Assembly (NCBI GenBank): GCA_027627225.1 | Contig: CM051032.1 | Coordinates: 63,723,637 to 63,787,636 of the forward strand | Direction of reading: 5' to 3' | DNA: 64,000 nt | Origin: Congeria kusceri | Taxonomy: Eukaryota; Mollusca; Bivalvia; Myida; Dreissenidae | Shown: positions 13,153 through 24,945 of the stretch, in pieces | How the letters are laid out: each line of letters starts with the position of its first letter | Position numbering within the stretch: the first letter of the stretch is position 1 | Program-made: the position numbers and the translations under genes | Notes under the pieces: generated by a model | Told to the model about the DNA's origin: nothing | Seen by the model: the letters and a program-made list of their open reading frames with translations, nothing else | Database searches by the model: none

Positions 13153-13579
13153 AAGGCTTTGCGAAATCTTTCTGCCACAGAGATTTTGCTGCAGATACTG
13201 TCAGCAAAAGCAGAACTAAAATCATCCCAGGAGAGAAAATAAATCTGCTCAGTACAAATCTTTACCCCACCCCCATCAGATTTTGTCTTAATCATATACT
13301 TAAATATTGGCCATTCAAATCAATGTTTGATAAGTAACAATGGTTTCATTAGCCTGGGGTTAAGATTTTTAAGATTAATATTAAGTAGAGAACATTCGTA
13401 TATAGTCAAAGTGCTTGACAGTCACACATATAATGACTCTTACTGACTTTAAAAACATAAAACCCTTAGAATGTGGATTTGTACTGAAAATAAAAGTGTC
13501 TTTGCAGAAACAACCAAGTGACCATGCAAACACAAAATTCATTTATGCTTAATATGCATGTTTTCTGAAAAAAATAAAA

Positions 13580-14148
13580 AACAAGAGCTGTCTCAGGACA
13601 GCGCCCTCGACTATTCACTCCGCTTTGATAGTATATATATATTCTGTAAGTGACCTGACCTAATGACAATCAAAACGTACCGTATATGAAATTTCAATTA
13701 AATATATGTAGAAGTTACAGAGATATTTACTTGCACACAGACTTTAACCTGAATATTTAGAAGTACAAAATGGGGCATAATTCTGCTAAATTGCAGGTCA
13801 GAGTAATAGGCCTTGGTCAGTGACCTTACATAATGACCGAAGACATGTGTAAAGTTTCAATTGAACATGTGTAGTAGTTACAGAGATATACTTGTTGCAA
13901 GCGAACCGTAACCTGATTTTTCAAGGTACAAAAAGGGGCATAATTCTGCTAAATTGCAGGTCAGAGTTATGGGCCTTGGTCAGTGACCTTGCATAGTGAC
14001 CCAAAAGACACGTGTGAAATTTCCACTGAATATTTGTAGTAGTTAACAGAGATATGTGCTTGTTGCAAACCATAACCAGAGCATGACGCCGTTGCTGACG
14101 ACTGGGTGAGTAGTAAAGCTTGAACTATTCGGTGAATAGTCAAGCTAA
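13580..14148. repeat. AACAAGA-headed repeat with 5' and 3' hairpins
   Basis: Header AACAAGA is followed by the hairpin GCTGTC-TCAG-GACAGC, then CTCGACTATTCAC. The 3' end is a second hairpin, AGCTTGAACTATTC / GAATAGTCAAGCT (14116-14146), whose arm matches the CTCGACTATTC near the 5' end. The middle has two to three diverged units of GGGGCATAATTCTGCTAAAT and TACAGAGATAT. No protein is encoded. Confidence 0.7.
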
Positions 14149-14837
14149 CATGCAATATGACAACTTAAAATCATGACTCCAAGTAAACATAAAGCTGCCA
14201 CCACTTTTTCCAGGAAAACAGGAAATTTTTATTCGGATGGAAATTCTGTCATCATTTGTTTCTGTACCTATAATGAGTCTGTCACACATCAGCAAAAAAC
14301 AACATCACTGAATTGAAGTCGCGCTAATTGGCTTCCATTTGTTCCAGAACCGTATACCTTTTGATACGGTTCGATTTCCATTTAATTCCATGTATCAAAT
14401 TAAAGCTGACATCAGTGGCCTGTAATCTACTTACATGTGCACGATAATGCCTCTACATGTCACATAAAAATGACTTTCTCTTGACACACGCTCGCGTTCA
14501 GCAGGACAATCAATAATGGCAAAGCCGTTCCAAGTTATATGCGGCAGTAATAGCTTTTCATGGAGCAAAAACTAACAGGTTCCACTAAAATTCCATTGTA
14601 AAATTCCCTGCTTTTCCCTGATCTGAGTATGAATTTTCCTGACATTTATTTTCAGAATACCAGTACAATTAGTACATAGTGTTGCCGTTGTACATAAATA
14701 TATGATCTCCAATTTTAGCCATTTTTACAATAGTATGACTTATGATTCTATACAGAAATATGATAAATGAATTGTTTGATTGTCAATTCATTTATAAGAT
14801 TTTAGATTTAATTTTCTCACTTTAGATCTTTTTTTAG

Positions 14838-14860
14838 ACTGTTGGCGCAAGCCAACAGCA
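14838..14860. other. Perfect hairpin with GCAA loop
   Basis: CTGTTGGC-GCAA-GCCAACAG is a perfect 8-bp stem closed by a GNRA-type tetraloop. It stands alone in AT-rich intron sequence. No RNA family is recognised, and it may be part of a repeat end. Confidence 0.45.
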
Positions 14861-15322
14861 TTAAGTAGTTGTATTCAGAAATCAGTCTTGAGAGAACTAC
14901 TTCTTTACTCTGCAGGCTACAACTCACTAGTCGATAAATTACTGCGCTTTGCTCGCTGAACAGTGAGGCTTCCTGTTATCAATGCTACTTACATGAATAG
15001 ATGACAAGAAATAGATCCCACTTAAAACACTAAAAAACAATAATAATAATCCATTTAGTCCACACCTACGTATAGAATTGTGGAAAAGCATTGTACTACA
15101 AAGAGAGTTTTGAATGTATTTTACTAAGTTAAATTATTTTTATTTAAATTGGTATTTACTGAGCATAGCGCTTGTGATGAAAAGCACTAAACATTTATTC
15201 GAACTTATACAGTTCATCGACTATTTTTACCTGTTGTAGATTGACATGTATGCATATAGCACTGTTTGCTTTTTAAATAGGTTGCACTAAATATATTTGC
15301 CTCCTACCAATTTCAAAACATA

Positions 15323-16719
15323 CAGTACGTGTCACGCGAAACCCGCAAAGTTCGCGATATGTGACAAGCCGATTTTCTCGCGAAGCGCAGAGCTCTCAAT
15401 CGTGATGTTACGCATCTTCGCTAATTCTCGCGACGAAAATTCGCGCGTATTCGAATCGCGACGGGAAAGTAATTAGCAAAAATGCGCACCTGATTGCAAT
15501 ATTTTCACCCAGCGATCAATTAATAATTCGTTTTAAACTATTCGTTTTAAAAGAACTTTCCGGACTGGTTATATAAATGTAATTTACTTTGAATTATTTT
15601 ATTTACAGTATTATTTAAACGTTCATTTATGACAACACAATAACAACATTTTTGTGGAAAGAATAATTAAGTAATATTATAATATATATCGGTTCATAAA
15701 TTACAAAAATTATTTAAAGAAAGAATAATCATTTATCGTTCATTATGCAGTATCAACAACAGAAACAGTTAAATCAAACGCAAATTAATGGAAAATTATA
15801 CAGTGTTAAATGACAAACAAAAGCTGAAAATTACAGAATAAGAGGTGGTTGCTCCCTCTACATTTTCACGACCACTGTTGATCAGTTAAGGAGAGCTATT
15901 GTAGATCAGTCCACGGGTTGGATATTGACACCGATTAGCACATGAAGATTTTTTTATCTATATCTTGTTCATCAGAAACCTGCGTTTTGAACGTGAATAA
16001 TAAAAGATCACATGTATAACCAGATTCCCGCCTTCATAATCAAATACCTGATTATTCGTTGTCATCCTTTAAAAAGACCTATAGTATTTTGATATAAAAA
16101 CTGAATGAACTATTACTATGTACTTCCATCTTATGTAGACTATATGTAACTACACCAGGGTTGTGAACATTAACTAACACTGGAATATTAAATTACTATA
16201 TTCGATAATCGATATCAATCAATTCTAACAACAATCCATGATTCATAATTTTAAGTGGAGTTTAATGATTTTCGTCCGAATAGTAAGTTTTAACTTAAAC
16301 GTATATACGATATGAAATTATTGTGACCTCTATATGCGTTGTCTTAGACTAATACCATCAAAAAATAGTGGTTTATTATATAATTATTCATTAATTAAAC
16401 GTGATATTAAGGTCATAAAATTTACATTTCTACATTTAACATACACTATACAATACACAGTGTAGAAAGACCGTGAAACTGTAAAACTCTTTAAGTTGAT
16501 AGTCTAGAGCAGATGCAGACGCGACAAAAAAAATTCTGACGTATTCGTAGCGAAATCTCGCAATGGGGTCGCCCGCTATCTTATAGCGAATCGTCGCAAA
16601 CATTCGTGACGTCGCTTCGCAAATATTTGATCGAAGGCTCTTCACGACAGCGTGAATTCTGCGGATTTCGCCCACGCTCGGGTTTCGCGTGGCACACGGG
16701 TTTCGCGTGGCGCTTACTG
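15323..16719. mobile_element. TIR element, TA-flanked, 1.4 kb
   Basis: Left end CAGTACGTGTCACGCGAAAC and right end GGTTTCGCGTGGCGCTTACTG are inverted copies. Both are bounded by TA (15321 and 16720), as in Tc1/mariner-type insertion. The outer 150-200 bp on each side are rich in CG and TTCGCG words in inverted orientation, while the centre is AT-rich. No transposase is recognisable. An open frame of 104 residues on the minus strand crosses the GC-rich right end and is probably not a gene. Confidence 0.72.
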
Positions 16720-17624
16720 TAATGATGAGAATGTCGTAGATAAAAAGCATTGAATTAGACGCGCGCTATATAAGTTTTAGTTTGCAAAAGACAGTGGCCT
16801 GGATCTCCATCTTAAATAAAGTCAAATACTAGCTTATACCAATTTATTTTAAGTAGAGTGTATAGCTATGATTTTCGATATTTGTTTTCTAGAAATGATA
16901 TAACAGACAGGTGACTTACTTCAATAAATGTACGTATAATATGAAAAAAATACTTTCACAATTCATTTTGCTTTTAGTTTCTTTTCTCGCAGTCTTTCTA
17001 TGCTGTCAGCGTTTAGATTTCACTATTGGACCAATTCTCTGATTTTCCCTTGATTTAAAAAATAATAATTCAAATTCCCTGATTTTTCCTGCAGGGAATT
17101 GTTAGCTCTTTAATTTTCCCTGTTTTCCAGTTTTCCAGTCTTCCAGTGGCCACCCTAAAATGATTGAGCCATTGAAAGCAGCATTTACAATTTAATGCTA
17201 ATCAATCTTGTTTTCACATGTTTATTTACCTCTTCCATGCATTGCAAGTTTTTTTAATTATAACATTAAGTGCTGACTAAACATGCAATTGAAGATAGCA
17301 TTAAATATTTGCTGCTATAGCAAATCTTTTTTGTGTATTTGGGTTTGGCGCATGGTAATTTATTTTCTTATATATATATATAGTTATTACATTGCTGGTG
17401 ATCCAACTGAGGATAATGAAATAGTATAATAAGATGACTCTAAGAAATATAAATATTATCAAAACAAGAACCGATACTACTTAATATAATTATATAACAA
17501 TTGCTGTTTGCGTACAAAACTATTGCTAATAGCAACTTTTTAGGTACTTTCTTCATATTTCACTGTGTATATTAAGTAAATAAAGTCCATTAACGGTTAA
17601 TGTACAAAGTACAGATAACAAGTA

Positions 17625-18392
17625 CAGTCAAAACGCGATACTGCGAATCACGATACAACGAAATGACAGCATACTACTAATACGGCTGCCGGTCCCATCC
17701 GAATCGCGATACAACGAAATGACAGCATACTACTAATACGGCTGCCGGTCCCATCCGAATCGCGATACAACGAAATTACAGCATACTACTAATACGGCTG
17801 CCGGTCCCATCCGTTTTCCTTATATGTTGTACTACAAAAAGATGTGATACTATGAATTCGCGATACTACGAAAGATGCGTTACTACGAACAAATTTTCCG
17901 TCACAATCTTTGTATTGAAATGTCAACGCGATACTACAAATCATATTGTGACGGAGACTTTTCAACAATGATTTCACACTTCTGCCCAGTCGGACACTTA
18001 GCCAGTTTGTTCCCAGCATGAACAAAGATAGTTGTTAACAAGTTTAGTTATCGTTTTAAAAACACTGCAGTGTGAGACTTGCGTTTGATTAAATGACTTT
18101 CGTATTTGCCGATAATATGTAATTACTAATTTGATAACTGTGTAGGGAAATTTTTTTTTTTTTTCATCATGGAATACATACACAATATTTTCAAATGCAA
18201 TTATTTAAATGGACAATTTGATACGTAATTAATAAGTGTGCTAATGTTCGTAAATGCTACGACATAACGCAAATTAAAGGAAATGTTATACGTTACTACC
18301 ATAATTTCCAAAAGATGCAATACTACGAAAAACGCGATACTACGAACTAATCAGTAACTTCCATAACTATTCGTAGTATCGCGTTTCGACTG
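17625..18392. mobile_element. pogo-like MITE (TA duplication)
   Basis: 768-bp element. Its ends CAGTCAAAACGCGATACT and AGTATCGCGTTTCGACTG are inverted, about 22 of 24 bases matching, and flanked by TA on both sides. The CAGT...CGA style of end is typical of pogo/Tigger relatives of Tc1/mariner. The phrase CGATACTACGAA recurs several times inside. No transposase frame remains. Confidence 0.8.
17644..17811. repeat. Three tandem 56-bp units inside the pogo-like MITE
   Basis: Units start at 17644, 17700 and 17756 with CGAATC(A/G)CGATACAACG and are nearly identical. The first unit overlaps the terminal inverted repeat, so the amplification copied the element's own end. Confidence 0.93.
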
Positions 18393-18797
18393 TACAACAT
18401 TGTATTTGACAATAATGTGGTGAATTTATGCGTGGAGTAAGCCAACAAACCCTGGGGAATAAAATAAAATATAAAGCATGACTTCCTTCATCAATCTTAC
18501 ATTGATCTTTAGTCTTCAAAGTACATTGTCTGACAAAACTGATTAACATAATCCCTGCTAGGAGTTACAGTAGAATTATGTTCACTAATTCCAACTCAAC
18601 GAAGATAATGCTATTGATCTATATCTGTTTTGTTTTTTCAAGAGCCAAATATATTATATTGCATGTTAATAGCATTGTACAGTGTTTCAAAACATTTCAA
18701 TCGTGCCTATTTATACTAATATTTAACTGTAAACCTTTTAACTTAACAATTATGCCAAATTTGAAGTGTCCTTAAAATGAACATTACGTCATGGAAG

Positions 18798-19320
18798 TAG
18801 GGTTAATCCGGGTAAGTACGGACAGTTTTTACAAGGACTCCCCTTGTCAAGAAGTTGCGCCTAGCTCTGTAGTATATCCCCATATGGTGATGACGAAATC
18901 GGGAAACCTGTCTTTCTCGGATTTTATCGTTGATTTCATATATCTCTCTTTAATGGAAAGTACTTAAATTACATCAGAAACGAGGCCACCCAAAATTGGG
19001 TAAGTTCGGACAGAGTAGGAAAACTACGGACAATACTGGTTTTGCTATTTCAAAATACACTGGGAAACTACGGACACTATTTTATATTCAAAATTCAGGA
19101 AAATTCATACAGTATCAATAGGTTGCTCCCATGATGCACCGTTTACAATAACCAATGCATTATGTCACAAGCTATTTTTAGACATGTATTGCCCCAAACA
19201 ATACTATTCTAAAATAAGGTTAAATTGTCACAAGTAACATGCAAACATGTAGAAAAGTCGATCTACTAACGCATTTATCCGAAGTTACCCGACTGTCCGT
19301 ACTTACCCGGATTAACCCTA
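18798..19320. mobile_element. MITE with 28-bp perfect inverted ends
   Basis: The first 28 bases (TAGGGTTAATCCGGGTAAG...) and the last 28 (18798-18825, 19293-19320) are exact inverted copies. Inside, GGGTAAGTTCGGACAG and AACTACGGACA echo the terminal motif. If the outer TA is the target duplication, the element proper begins GGGTTAATCCGG. No coding capacity. Confidence 0.88.
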
Positions 19321-19439
19321 GAGTAAAAATAATATTTCATGCAGAAATTATGATGTCACAAGGGCATGTATTTCAATACAAAATCCATCGTAACAATACT
19401 AAAATCATACAGATAAATTCCTTTTACTGCCCTATATAA

Positions 19440-20526
19440 CTTGGAATAGCTTTAGAAGCTTAAAGCTATGTTTCTTCTTGGAATAGCTTTAGAAGCTTAA
19501 AGCGATGTTTCTTCTTGGAATAGCTTTAGAAGCTTAAAGCGATGTTTCTTCTTGGAATACTTTAGAAGCTTAAAGCGATGTTTCTTCTTGGAATACTTTA
19601 GAAGCTTAAAGCGATGTTTCTTCTTGGAATACTTTAGAAGCTTAAAGCGATGTTTCTTCTTGGAATACTTTCTAAGCTTAAATAAAGCGATGTTTCTTCT
19701 TGGAATAGCTTTATAAGCTTAAAGCAATGTTTCTTCTTGGAATAGCTTTATAAGCTTAAATAAAGCGATGTTTCTTCTTGGAATAGCTTTATAAGCTTAA
19801 AGCGATGTTTCTTCTTGGAATAGCTTTATAAGCTTAAAGTGATGTTTCTTCTTGGAATAGCTTTATGAGCTTAAAGCTATGTTTCTTCTTGGAATTATAA
19901 ACACACTATTATGTGAAGTTAGAATAAGACATCAAACATAGAATAAATTATTGTATTATACCAATGTTTAATATGGAGTTAAACATTTGCAATTTTAAAA
20001 TTTTGCAGAGTTATTAGTGTAATAAACACCTTCATAGATAATTGAATCAGTAAAATTGATTTTATTACAAAACAGTCTACTTGTATGCATTTACAAAATT
20101 TTCACAAAAACATAGAACTGTGTCCATGCATGCATGAACACAGTTTTTTAAATAAAATAAAAATGATCAAAGACACAATAAGATTTATTAAAAGTGTTAT
20201 GGAGAATGCAAAAATACCATAAACACTGACAGAATATACCAAACATACTCTAACTCCGCTAAATACAGAGTTTTATGTGAAAAAAAGTAATATTTCATGT
20301 CCATTCTATGTTTGATGTCTTATTCTAACTTCACATAATCGAGTGTTAAATAGCTTTATAAGCTTTAAGTGACGTTTCTTCTTGGAATAGCTTTAGAAGC
20401 TTAAAGCGATGTTTCTTCTTGGAACAGCTTTAGAAGCTTACAGCAACGTTTCTTCTTGGAATAGCTTTAGAAGCTTAAAGCGACGTTTCTTCTTGGAATA
20501 GCTTTAGAAGCTTAAAGCGATTTTTC
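19440..20526. repeat. 37-bp minisatellite split by a MITE
   Basis: Unit CTTGGAATAGCTTTAGAAGC followed by TTAAAGCGATGTTTCTT. About 12 units lie at 19440-19895 and about 5 at 20349-20526. Some units lack GC after ATA, and some carry a 5-bp TAAAT/AAATA insertion. The two blocks were one array before the element at 19896-20348 inserted. Confidence 0.93.
19896..20348. mobile_element. MITE nested in the 37-bp minisatellite
   Basis: Ends carry long inverted repeats: TTATGTGAAGTTAGAATAAG... on the left (19910 onward) and its complement on the right (to about 20339). A central palindrome around CATGCATGCATG is flanked by AACTGTGT/ACACAGTT. Since the array unit reads GGAATAGC, removing the element restores it exactly, which leaves AAT as the likely 3-bp target duplication. 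No coding capacity. Confidence 0.88.
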
Positions 20527-22444
20527 TTATGATCCATAAAATGTTCTTAATATACATGAGTAAAACAAAAAACAAAAATTAACTTCGTATCTTTTTGCAT
20601 TGATGTTAGAGTCAAATGAATAAACCTAACACATGCAGACGTAAATCTGTCTAAAATCACAGACTAATTAATCACCGATCTGGATAACAAACAAAGGGAA
20701 GAATAAAACAATACTGATGTTATGACAAAAGTCATACTGATGGTTTCTCCATGAAAATTGCTCATCTGTTACATGAAAGTTCAATACATTGGTGGGAATG
20801 TTTCTATGTATACAAACGTTTCCTTGAGACACACATTTTAATAATTAATACTAGACGTATAAATAAGACCACCCCCCAAAATGTTTACATTTGCAAGTAT
20901 CATGTCTGGAAAGATACTGAAATAATAACAGTGCTGGAGACAATAACAGTATTCCTGGAACTTGGCAATTCTTATACCATTAACTATTGCCTCCTTAAAT
21001 CTCCTTCATTTGATATAAACAAATAACATCGACAAAATTTTGAACTGCATACTGGTGATTTTTTATACTTTTCTATAAGGAAGACAAAGTATTTTGTAAA
21101 ATAAGAAATGTAAGGGTTCAAGAGCAGATATTCGCCATTTATCTGTAGAAATATTGGCATATTGGCTTGAAAGTTTTTTAAAATAATTTTATTTAATTTC
21201 TAAGTATGGTGCAAAACACTTTCAAATGTGAAAATATATCAATATCTATATATAGAATATAGTAACAGCATACAAATTCACAGATTAAATAACCTATATC
21301 TTATGTGGAGCTGATTATTTGCTTTGTTTGATAAAATTCTAGATTTCAAATCTTGTAATTATATGAAACAATAATTCTGACAAACTCACTGTTTTCACTA
21401 AACCTATATCACAATCATGTTCTATATTGAAGGATATAACAATCTGTTACATATTTACTATATCTGTAACATAAATATCTAAATAATGAATGATATTCAA
21501 ATTAGCTAGTTGTTGTGATTGTTTTTCAACTTATATAATACACCAATAAATGATATGAGTTAGTAAAAACCAAATTGAAATGTTTATGAAAACCAGTATT
21601 TCTATTTATTGTGACAAAAATTCTTGAAATTATTTGGTGGGGAAAATGTGTAACATGGATTTCAACATATTTTGGGGGATAAAAAAACTACGAAAATATG
21701 AATATAGTACTAATAATTACCGTATTATCCCCATGATCATTGGTTAGCCAGCATAACCTATCATAGAGAAAATAATACTTTTTTTGGGACGATATGTAAC
21801 ATACTTGAAATTATTTAAAAAAAATTAAAACATGAAAAATATAAAGGTTAAAATAATTATTATTATTATCCCCATGATAATCGGTAAGCCAGCTTAATAG
21901 ATCATCAAGCAAATGATTCTGCTGTAATCACTTTTCCAGAATGTTACCTATCCATCATCGGGCGGCCTAGAATCCATCATGTAACACCAAAGCATCTTTG
22001 TATAAACAAAAATACTGAACATTACAAATATGTTCACAGTGGGTTTTTGCTGCCCTCACATCTGTTGAGTGTATTTGGTATAATTAAGTAATGCAAAGCT
22101 TAGTTGCTATACTTTCTTCACAATAATGAACTTTCACAATTTTTGCAATAAAAATACATTTAAGAACTTGCAAAGATGGACATTATGTAAATTTATTTCT
22201 TTATTAATGATTTATTTGCATACCTTCAATACAAGTTTGTTTGTTTTTTAAGTCCAAGTACATTTTATTTTGTTATGTAAAAATAGTACCCTCCAATGCA
22301 GCTTGTAAAACATTATTTTCTGCTTTCCATCAACTTCAATTTCTGTACAAGTTTGGCCTTCAAGATTCAGAATCTTCAGAATCTATAATACACATTTACA
22401 ATACCTCAACAAAATTCTGTGTAAACTGTAAAGAATAAACAAAT

Positions 22445-22654
22445 GAGGCGTGTCGTGGGACAATCGAGTTTAATGCATGTGCGTAAAGTGTCATCCCGGA
22501 TTGGCCTGTGCAGTTTGCACAGGCTATTCCAGGACGGCACTTTCCGCCTACAGTGGATTTATGTTTAGAAGAGACTTCCTTGAAACAGAAAATACCATAA
22601 AAGCGGAAAGTGTTGTCCCAGATTAGCCTGTGTGGTTTTCCCACAACGCGCCTC
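22445..22654. mobile_element. Fold-back MITE, family A (copy 2, complete)
   Basis: 210 bp with ends GAGGCGTGTCGTGGGA and CCCACAACGCGCCTC, directly flanked by AAAT on both sides (22441-22444 and 22655-22658). Internal inverted words ...GCCTGTGCAGTTTGCACAGG... are as in the other copies. The minus-strand open frame over it is an artefact. Confidence 0.87.
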
Positions 22655-23091
22655 AAATGGGTTTTTTAACATTACATTTCAGAATTCAGATCATTAGAAA
22701 CAAACAATTTGTTTAACATCTTTTTCCGAATTTCGACAACATTTTTTAGTGTAACAGAACTTGCTTATTTTCTGCAGAAATAGATGGTGTTCTCACTTAT
22801 TTTTGCCTTTTGTTATGGCATATATTCAGCGTTGCTGAACCTGTCAATCTCAATGCAATATCTCTCAGAAAAATCGCACTTCTCACAAATTCCAATGAAT
22901 GGTAACCACACCAAAGTCTGCAATTCAGACATTGTTACCATAACCAACAAAGATTTTCATCACTAATTATCTACCCTGATGAAAGGCCAAGTTTTCCTTG
23001 CAATGTCTCCACATTTTATTCATTGAATAATGGAAGTTTTCTGGTAAACAGTTTCTGTTCCTACAATGTCAATGAGCTTTGGCCGATTTCG

Positions 23092-23250
23092 ATGGAAATA
23101 CTGGTATATGGGAATCTCTTATGACATGCTACACGATAATTTCAATGGAAATACTGGTATATGGGAATCTCTTATGACATGCTACACGATAATTTCAATG
23201 GAAATACTGGTATATGGGAATCTCTTATGACATGCTACACGATAATTTCA
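23092..23250. repeat. Three perfect tandem 53-bp units
   Basis: ATGGAAATACTGGTATATGG starts each unit, at 23092, 23145 and 23198. The three look identical, so the triplication is recent or assembly-related. Located about 1 kb before exon 2. Confidence 0.93.
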
Positions 23251-23556
23251 ATGGAAAGGAAGTTCTGTAATGGTCATCCTGGTATATATGTCTGAACATT
23301 GCCTTCGGTTGACAGCATTTTACAGTAAAGGGATTGCATATGTGTTTTATGACCTATTCTCCTAACAGCTTGCCTATTGACTAGCAGCCAATCCATATCA
23401 AAATTATAAGTAATTTCTGAATTTTAAAGGGTTTTTCATTCACTTTGGTGGTTTTATCCCTAAAACTGGTGGTATCCCACCCCAAAAAAGAAAGTTTTTG
23501 GAAACATATGTTATAATGAGGGCATTTTACATTACAGAGATTACATATATAATTAA

Positions 23557-23837
23557 CCGTCTCCGTGGCCTAGTGGTTAGGGCATTCGCCTACGGAGCAG
23601 GAGGTCGAAGGTTCGAGTCCTACACAGGACTTGTTCTGATATGGCCGGTTGCCTACCCAGCAGCTAGTTAAATCAAAGGGTACCGATTGCCTTCCTGCCA
23701 AGCGCCCGGCATATAGGATAGGAATCGGGAGTAAAGATGTTCATCATTAGAAAGGTGTCTCATAAGTCAAAACTGGCTGGCCCTTAATCGCGAGGGGTGA
23801 CACTATAATAAACAAACACTTTACTTTACTTTACTTT
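23557..23837 (+). mobile_element. tRNA-derived SINE with intact promoter boxes
   Basis: A-box TGGCCTAGTGG (23566-23576) and B-box GGTTCGAGTCC (23610-23620) form the internal RNA polymerase III promoter. A non-tRNA body follows, with CGCCCGGCATATAGGATAGG, and the tail is a TTTAC repeat. A perfect 9-bp target duplication TATAATTAA flanks it (23548-23556 and 23838-23846). This marks a fairly young insertion into the acceptor-like tandem repeat. Confidence 0.92.
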
Positions 23838-24052
23838 TATAATTAAACTGTCATTATGCTTTCTATTCTCTAATGATCTTGCCTTGAACTGGCCAAATGG
23901 ACATAGTGTTATAATGGGAGCATTTTACAGGGATTACATACCAGCACATATATAACTTCTTATTCTCCTTACAGCCTGCTTTTGGAATGGCCATATGGAC
24001 AATATTATGTGTCATAATGAGAGCATTGTACATAATATGAATTTACATATTT

Positions 24053-24278
24053 GTGGCGCGTCATGAGAAAACCGGTCATAATGCATGTGCGTAAAGTGTC
24101 GTTCCGGATTAGCCTGTGCAGTCCGCACAGGCTAATCCGGGTTGGCACTTTCCGCTTTTATGGTATTTTCTGTTTCAAGGAAGTCTCTTCTAAACATAAA
24201 TTCACTGTAGGCGGACAGTGCCGTCCTGGATTAGCCTGTGCGGACTGCATTAAGACCGGTGTTCTCACGACGCGTCTC
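24053..24278. mobile_element. Fold-back MITE, family A (copy 3)
   Basis: 226 bp with ends GTGGCGCGTCATGAGAA and TTCTCACGACGCGTCTC, flanked by ATTT on both sides (24049-24052, 24279-24282). Its right end lies only 25 bp from the exon-2 acceptor, so the polypyrimidine tract of the gene starts immediately after the insertion. Confidence 0.87.
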
Positions 24279-24303
24279 ATTTAATTTTCTATTTTCCCAA
24301 TAG

Positions 24304-24475
24304 CTTGCCTTTGGACTGGCGATGATTCTACCTCTGGAGAAGAATGTGCGATTCGGACTGCTCTGTGTGGCGTGCGTGCCGGGCGGAGGTCTCGGTCACG
24401 TGGCCGTCATCATCAGCAAGGCCGACCTCCCCCTCAGCTTGACCATGAACCTGATTAGCACTGTCACCATGCTCG
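24304..24475 (+). CDS. SLC10-like transporter, exon 2 (transport core)
   Basis: 172 bp, residues 250-306 plus the first base of codon 307. Reads LAFGLAMILPLEKN, then CVPGGGLGH (273-281). In SLC10 proteins the equivalent C-S/C-PGG segment lies in the conserved core. The acceptor TTTTCCCAATAG ends at 24303 and the donor GGTAAG begins at 24476 (phase 1). Exon 2 is clearly more GC-rich than its surroundings. Its 3' half has an inverted copy at 29994-30157. Confidence 0.88.
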
Positions 24476-24945
24476 GTAAGGGCGCTCAAACTCGGGAATT
24501 TCAATACATGCAGAATACTGCCATTTGACGCAAAAAACAGGGCTCACTCTGCAATCTGCAATTCGCCAACTTAGCAAATGGCTACAAAATTCAACATTTG
24601 TCTAAAGTAATTTTCCATATGGCTACAACTTTTTCTTCATAAAAACAAATACAATGCCTTGATTTAGTAGAAAGTCATTGCATAATTGTTAAATTTGGCT
24701 AAAATTGTTATCCAGGGGGGGGGGGCCCTGTGAAAATTGCAATTTGCATGTTTCTGACTCCAACAAATAATCGGCCATGCATCATTTGTATGCACAGTTG
24801 TCCTTTTGCCAATCCAAAAGCACTAGACAATAATATTTTGTATCACACCAATGGTGTAAAGTACTTAAGCTTGATTAACACCAATTACCATTTGCAGAGC
24901 ATTAAACAAATATGCAGAAACAACATTCTGATCAGCACTGTCACC

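Larger units (their letters stand above)
2301..24303 (+). other. Intron 1 of the SLC10-like gene (22 kb, repeat-filled)
   Basis: Bounded by GTAAGT at 2301 and a pyrimidine-rich tract ending in CCCAATAG at 24303. Both sides are phase 0, and the joined protein reads LLMPV-LAFGLA as expected for this family. Most of the interior is mobile and tandem repeats, listed separately. The remaining stretches (about 2340-3790, 4690-5600, 5920-6565, 7690-8570, 10620-11700, 13160-13575, 20530-22440, 22660-23090) are AT-rich. I see no convincing coding exon or RNA gene in them. Confidence 0.8.
23311..24325 (+). repeat. Decayed tandem copies of the exon-2 splice acceptor
   Basis: A block of about 100-200 bp recurs up to the true acceptor. 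Its right part resembles TATTCTCC(T)TACAG-CTTGCCTTTGGACTGGC and its left part resembles GTTATAATGAGAGCATTTTACA. Acceptor-like parts lie at 23351-23390, 23860-23902 and 23957-24000, and the real one at 24287-24325. The copy at 23975 keeps AG and encodes PAFGMAIWT in frame, matching the true LAFGLAMIL, and is open for 21 codons. A SINE sits in one copy and a MITE in another. Confidence 0.7.

Noticed and set aside
16436..16750. 104-residue minus-strand frame
   Set aside because: Covers the GC-rich right end of a TIR element. No transposase motif is visible.
23557..23640. Functional tRNA gene
   Set aside because: A and B boxes are present, but the sequence does not fold as a full cloverleaf in my reading, and it continues into a SINE body with tail and target duplication. 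Same reasoning for 62193-62270.
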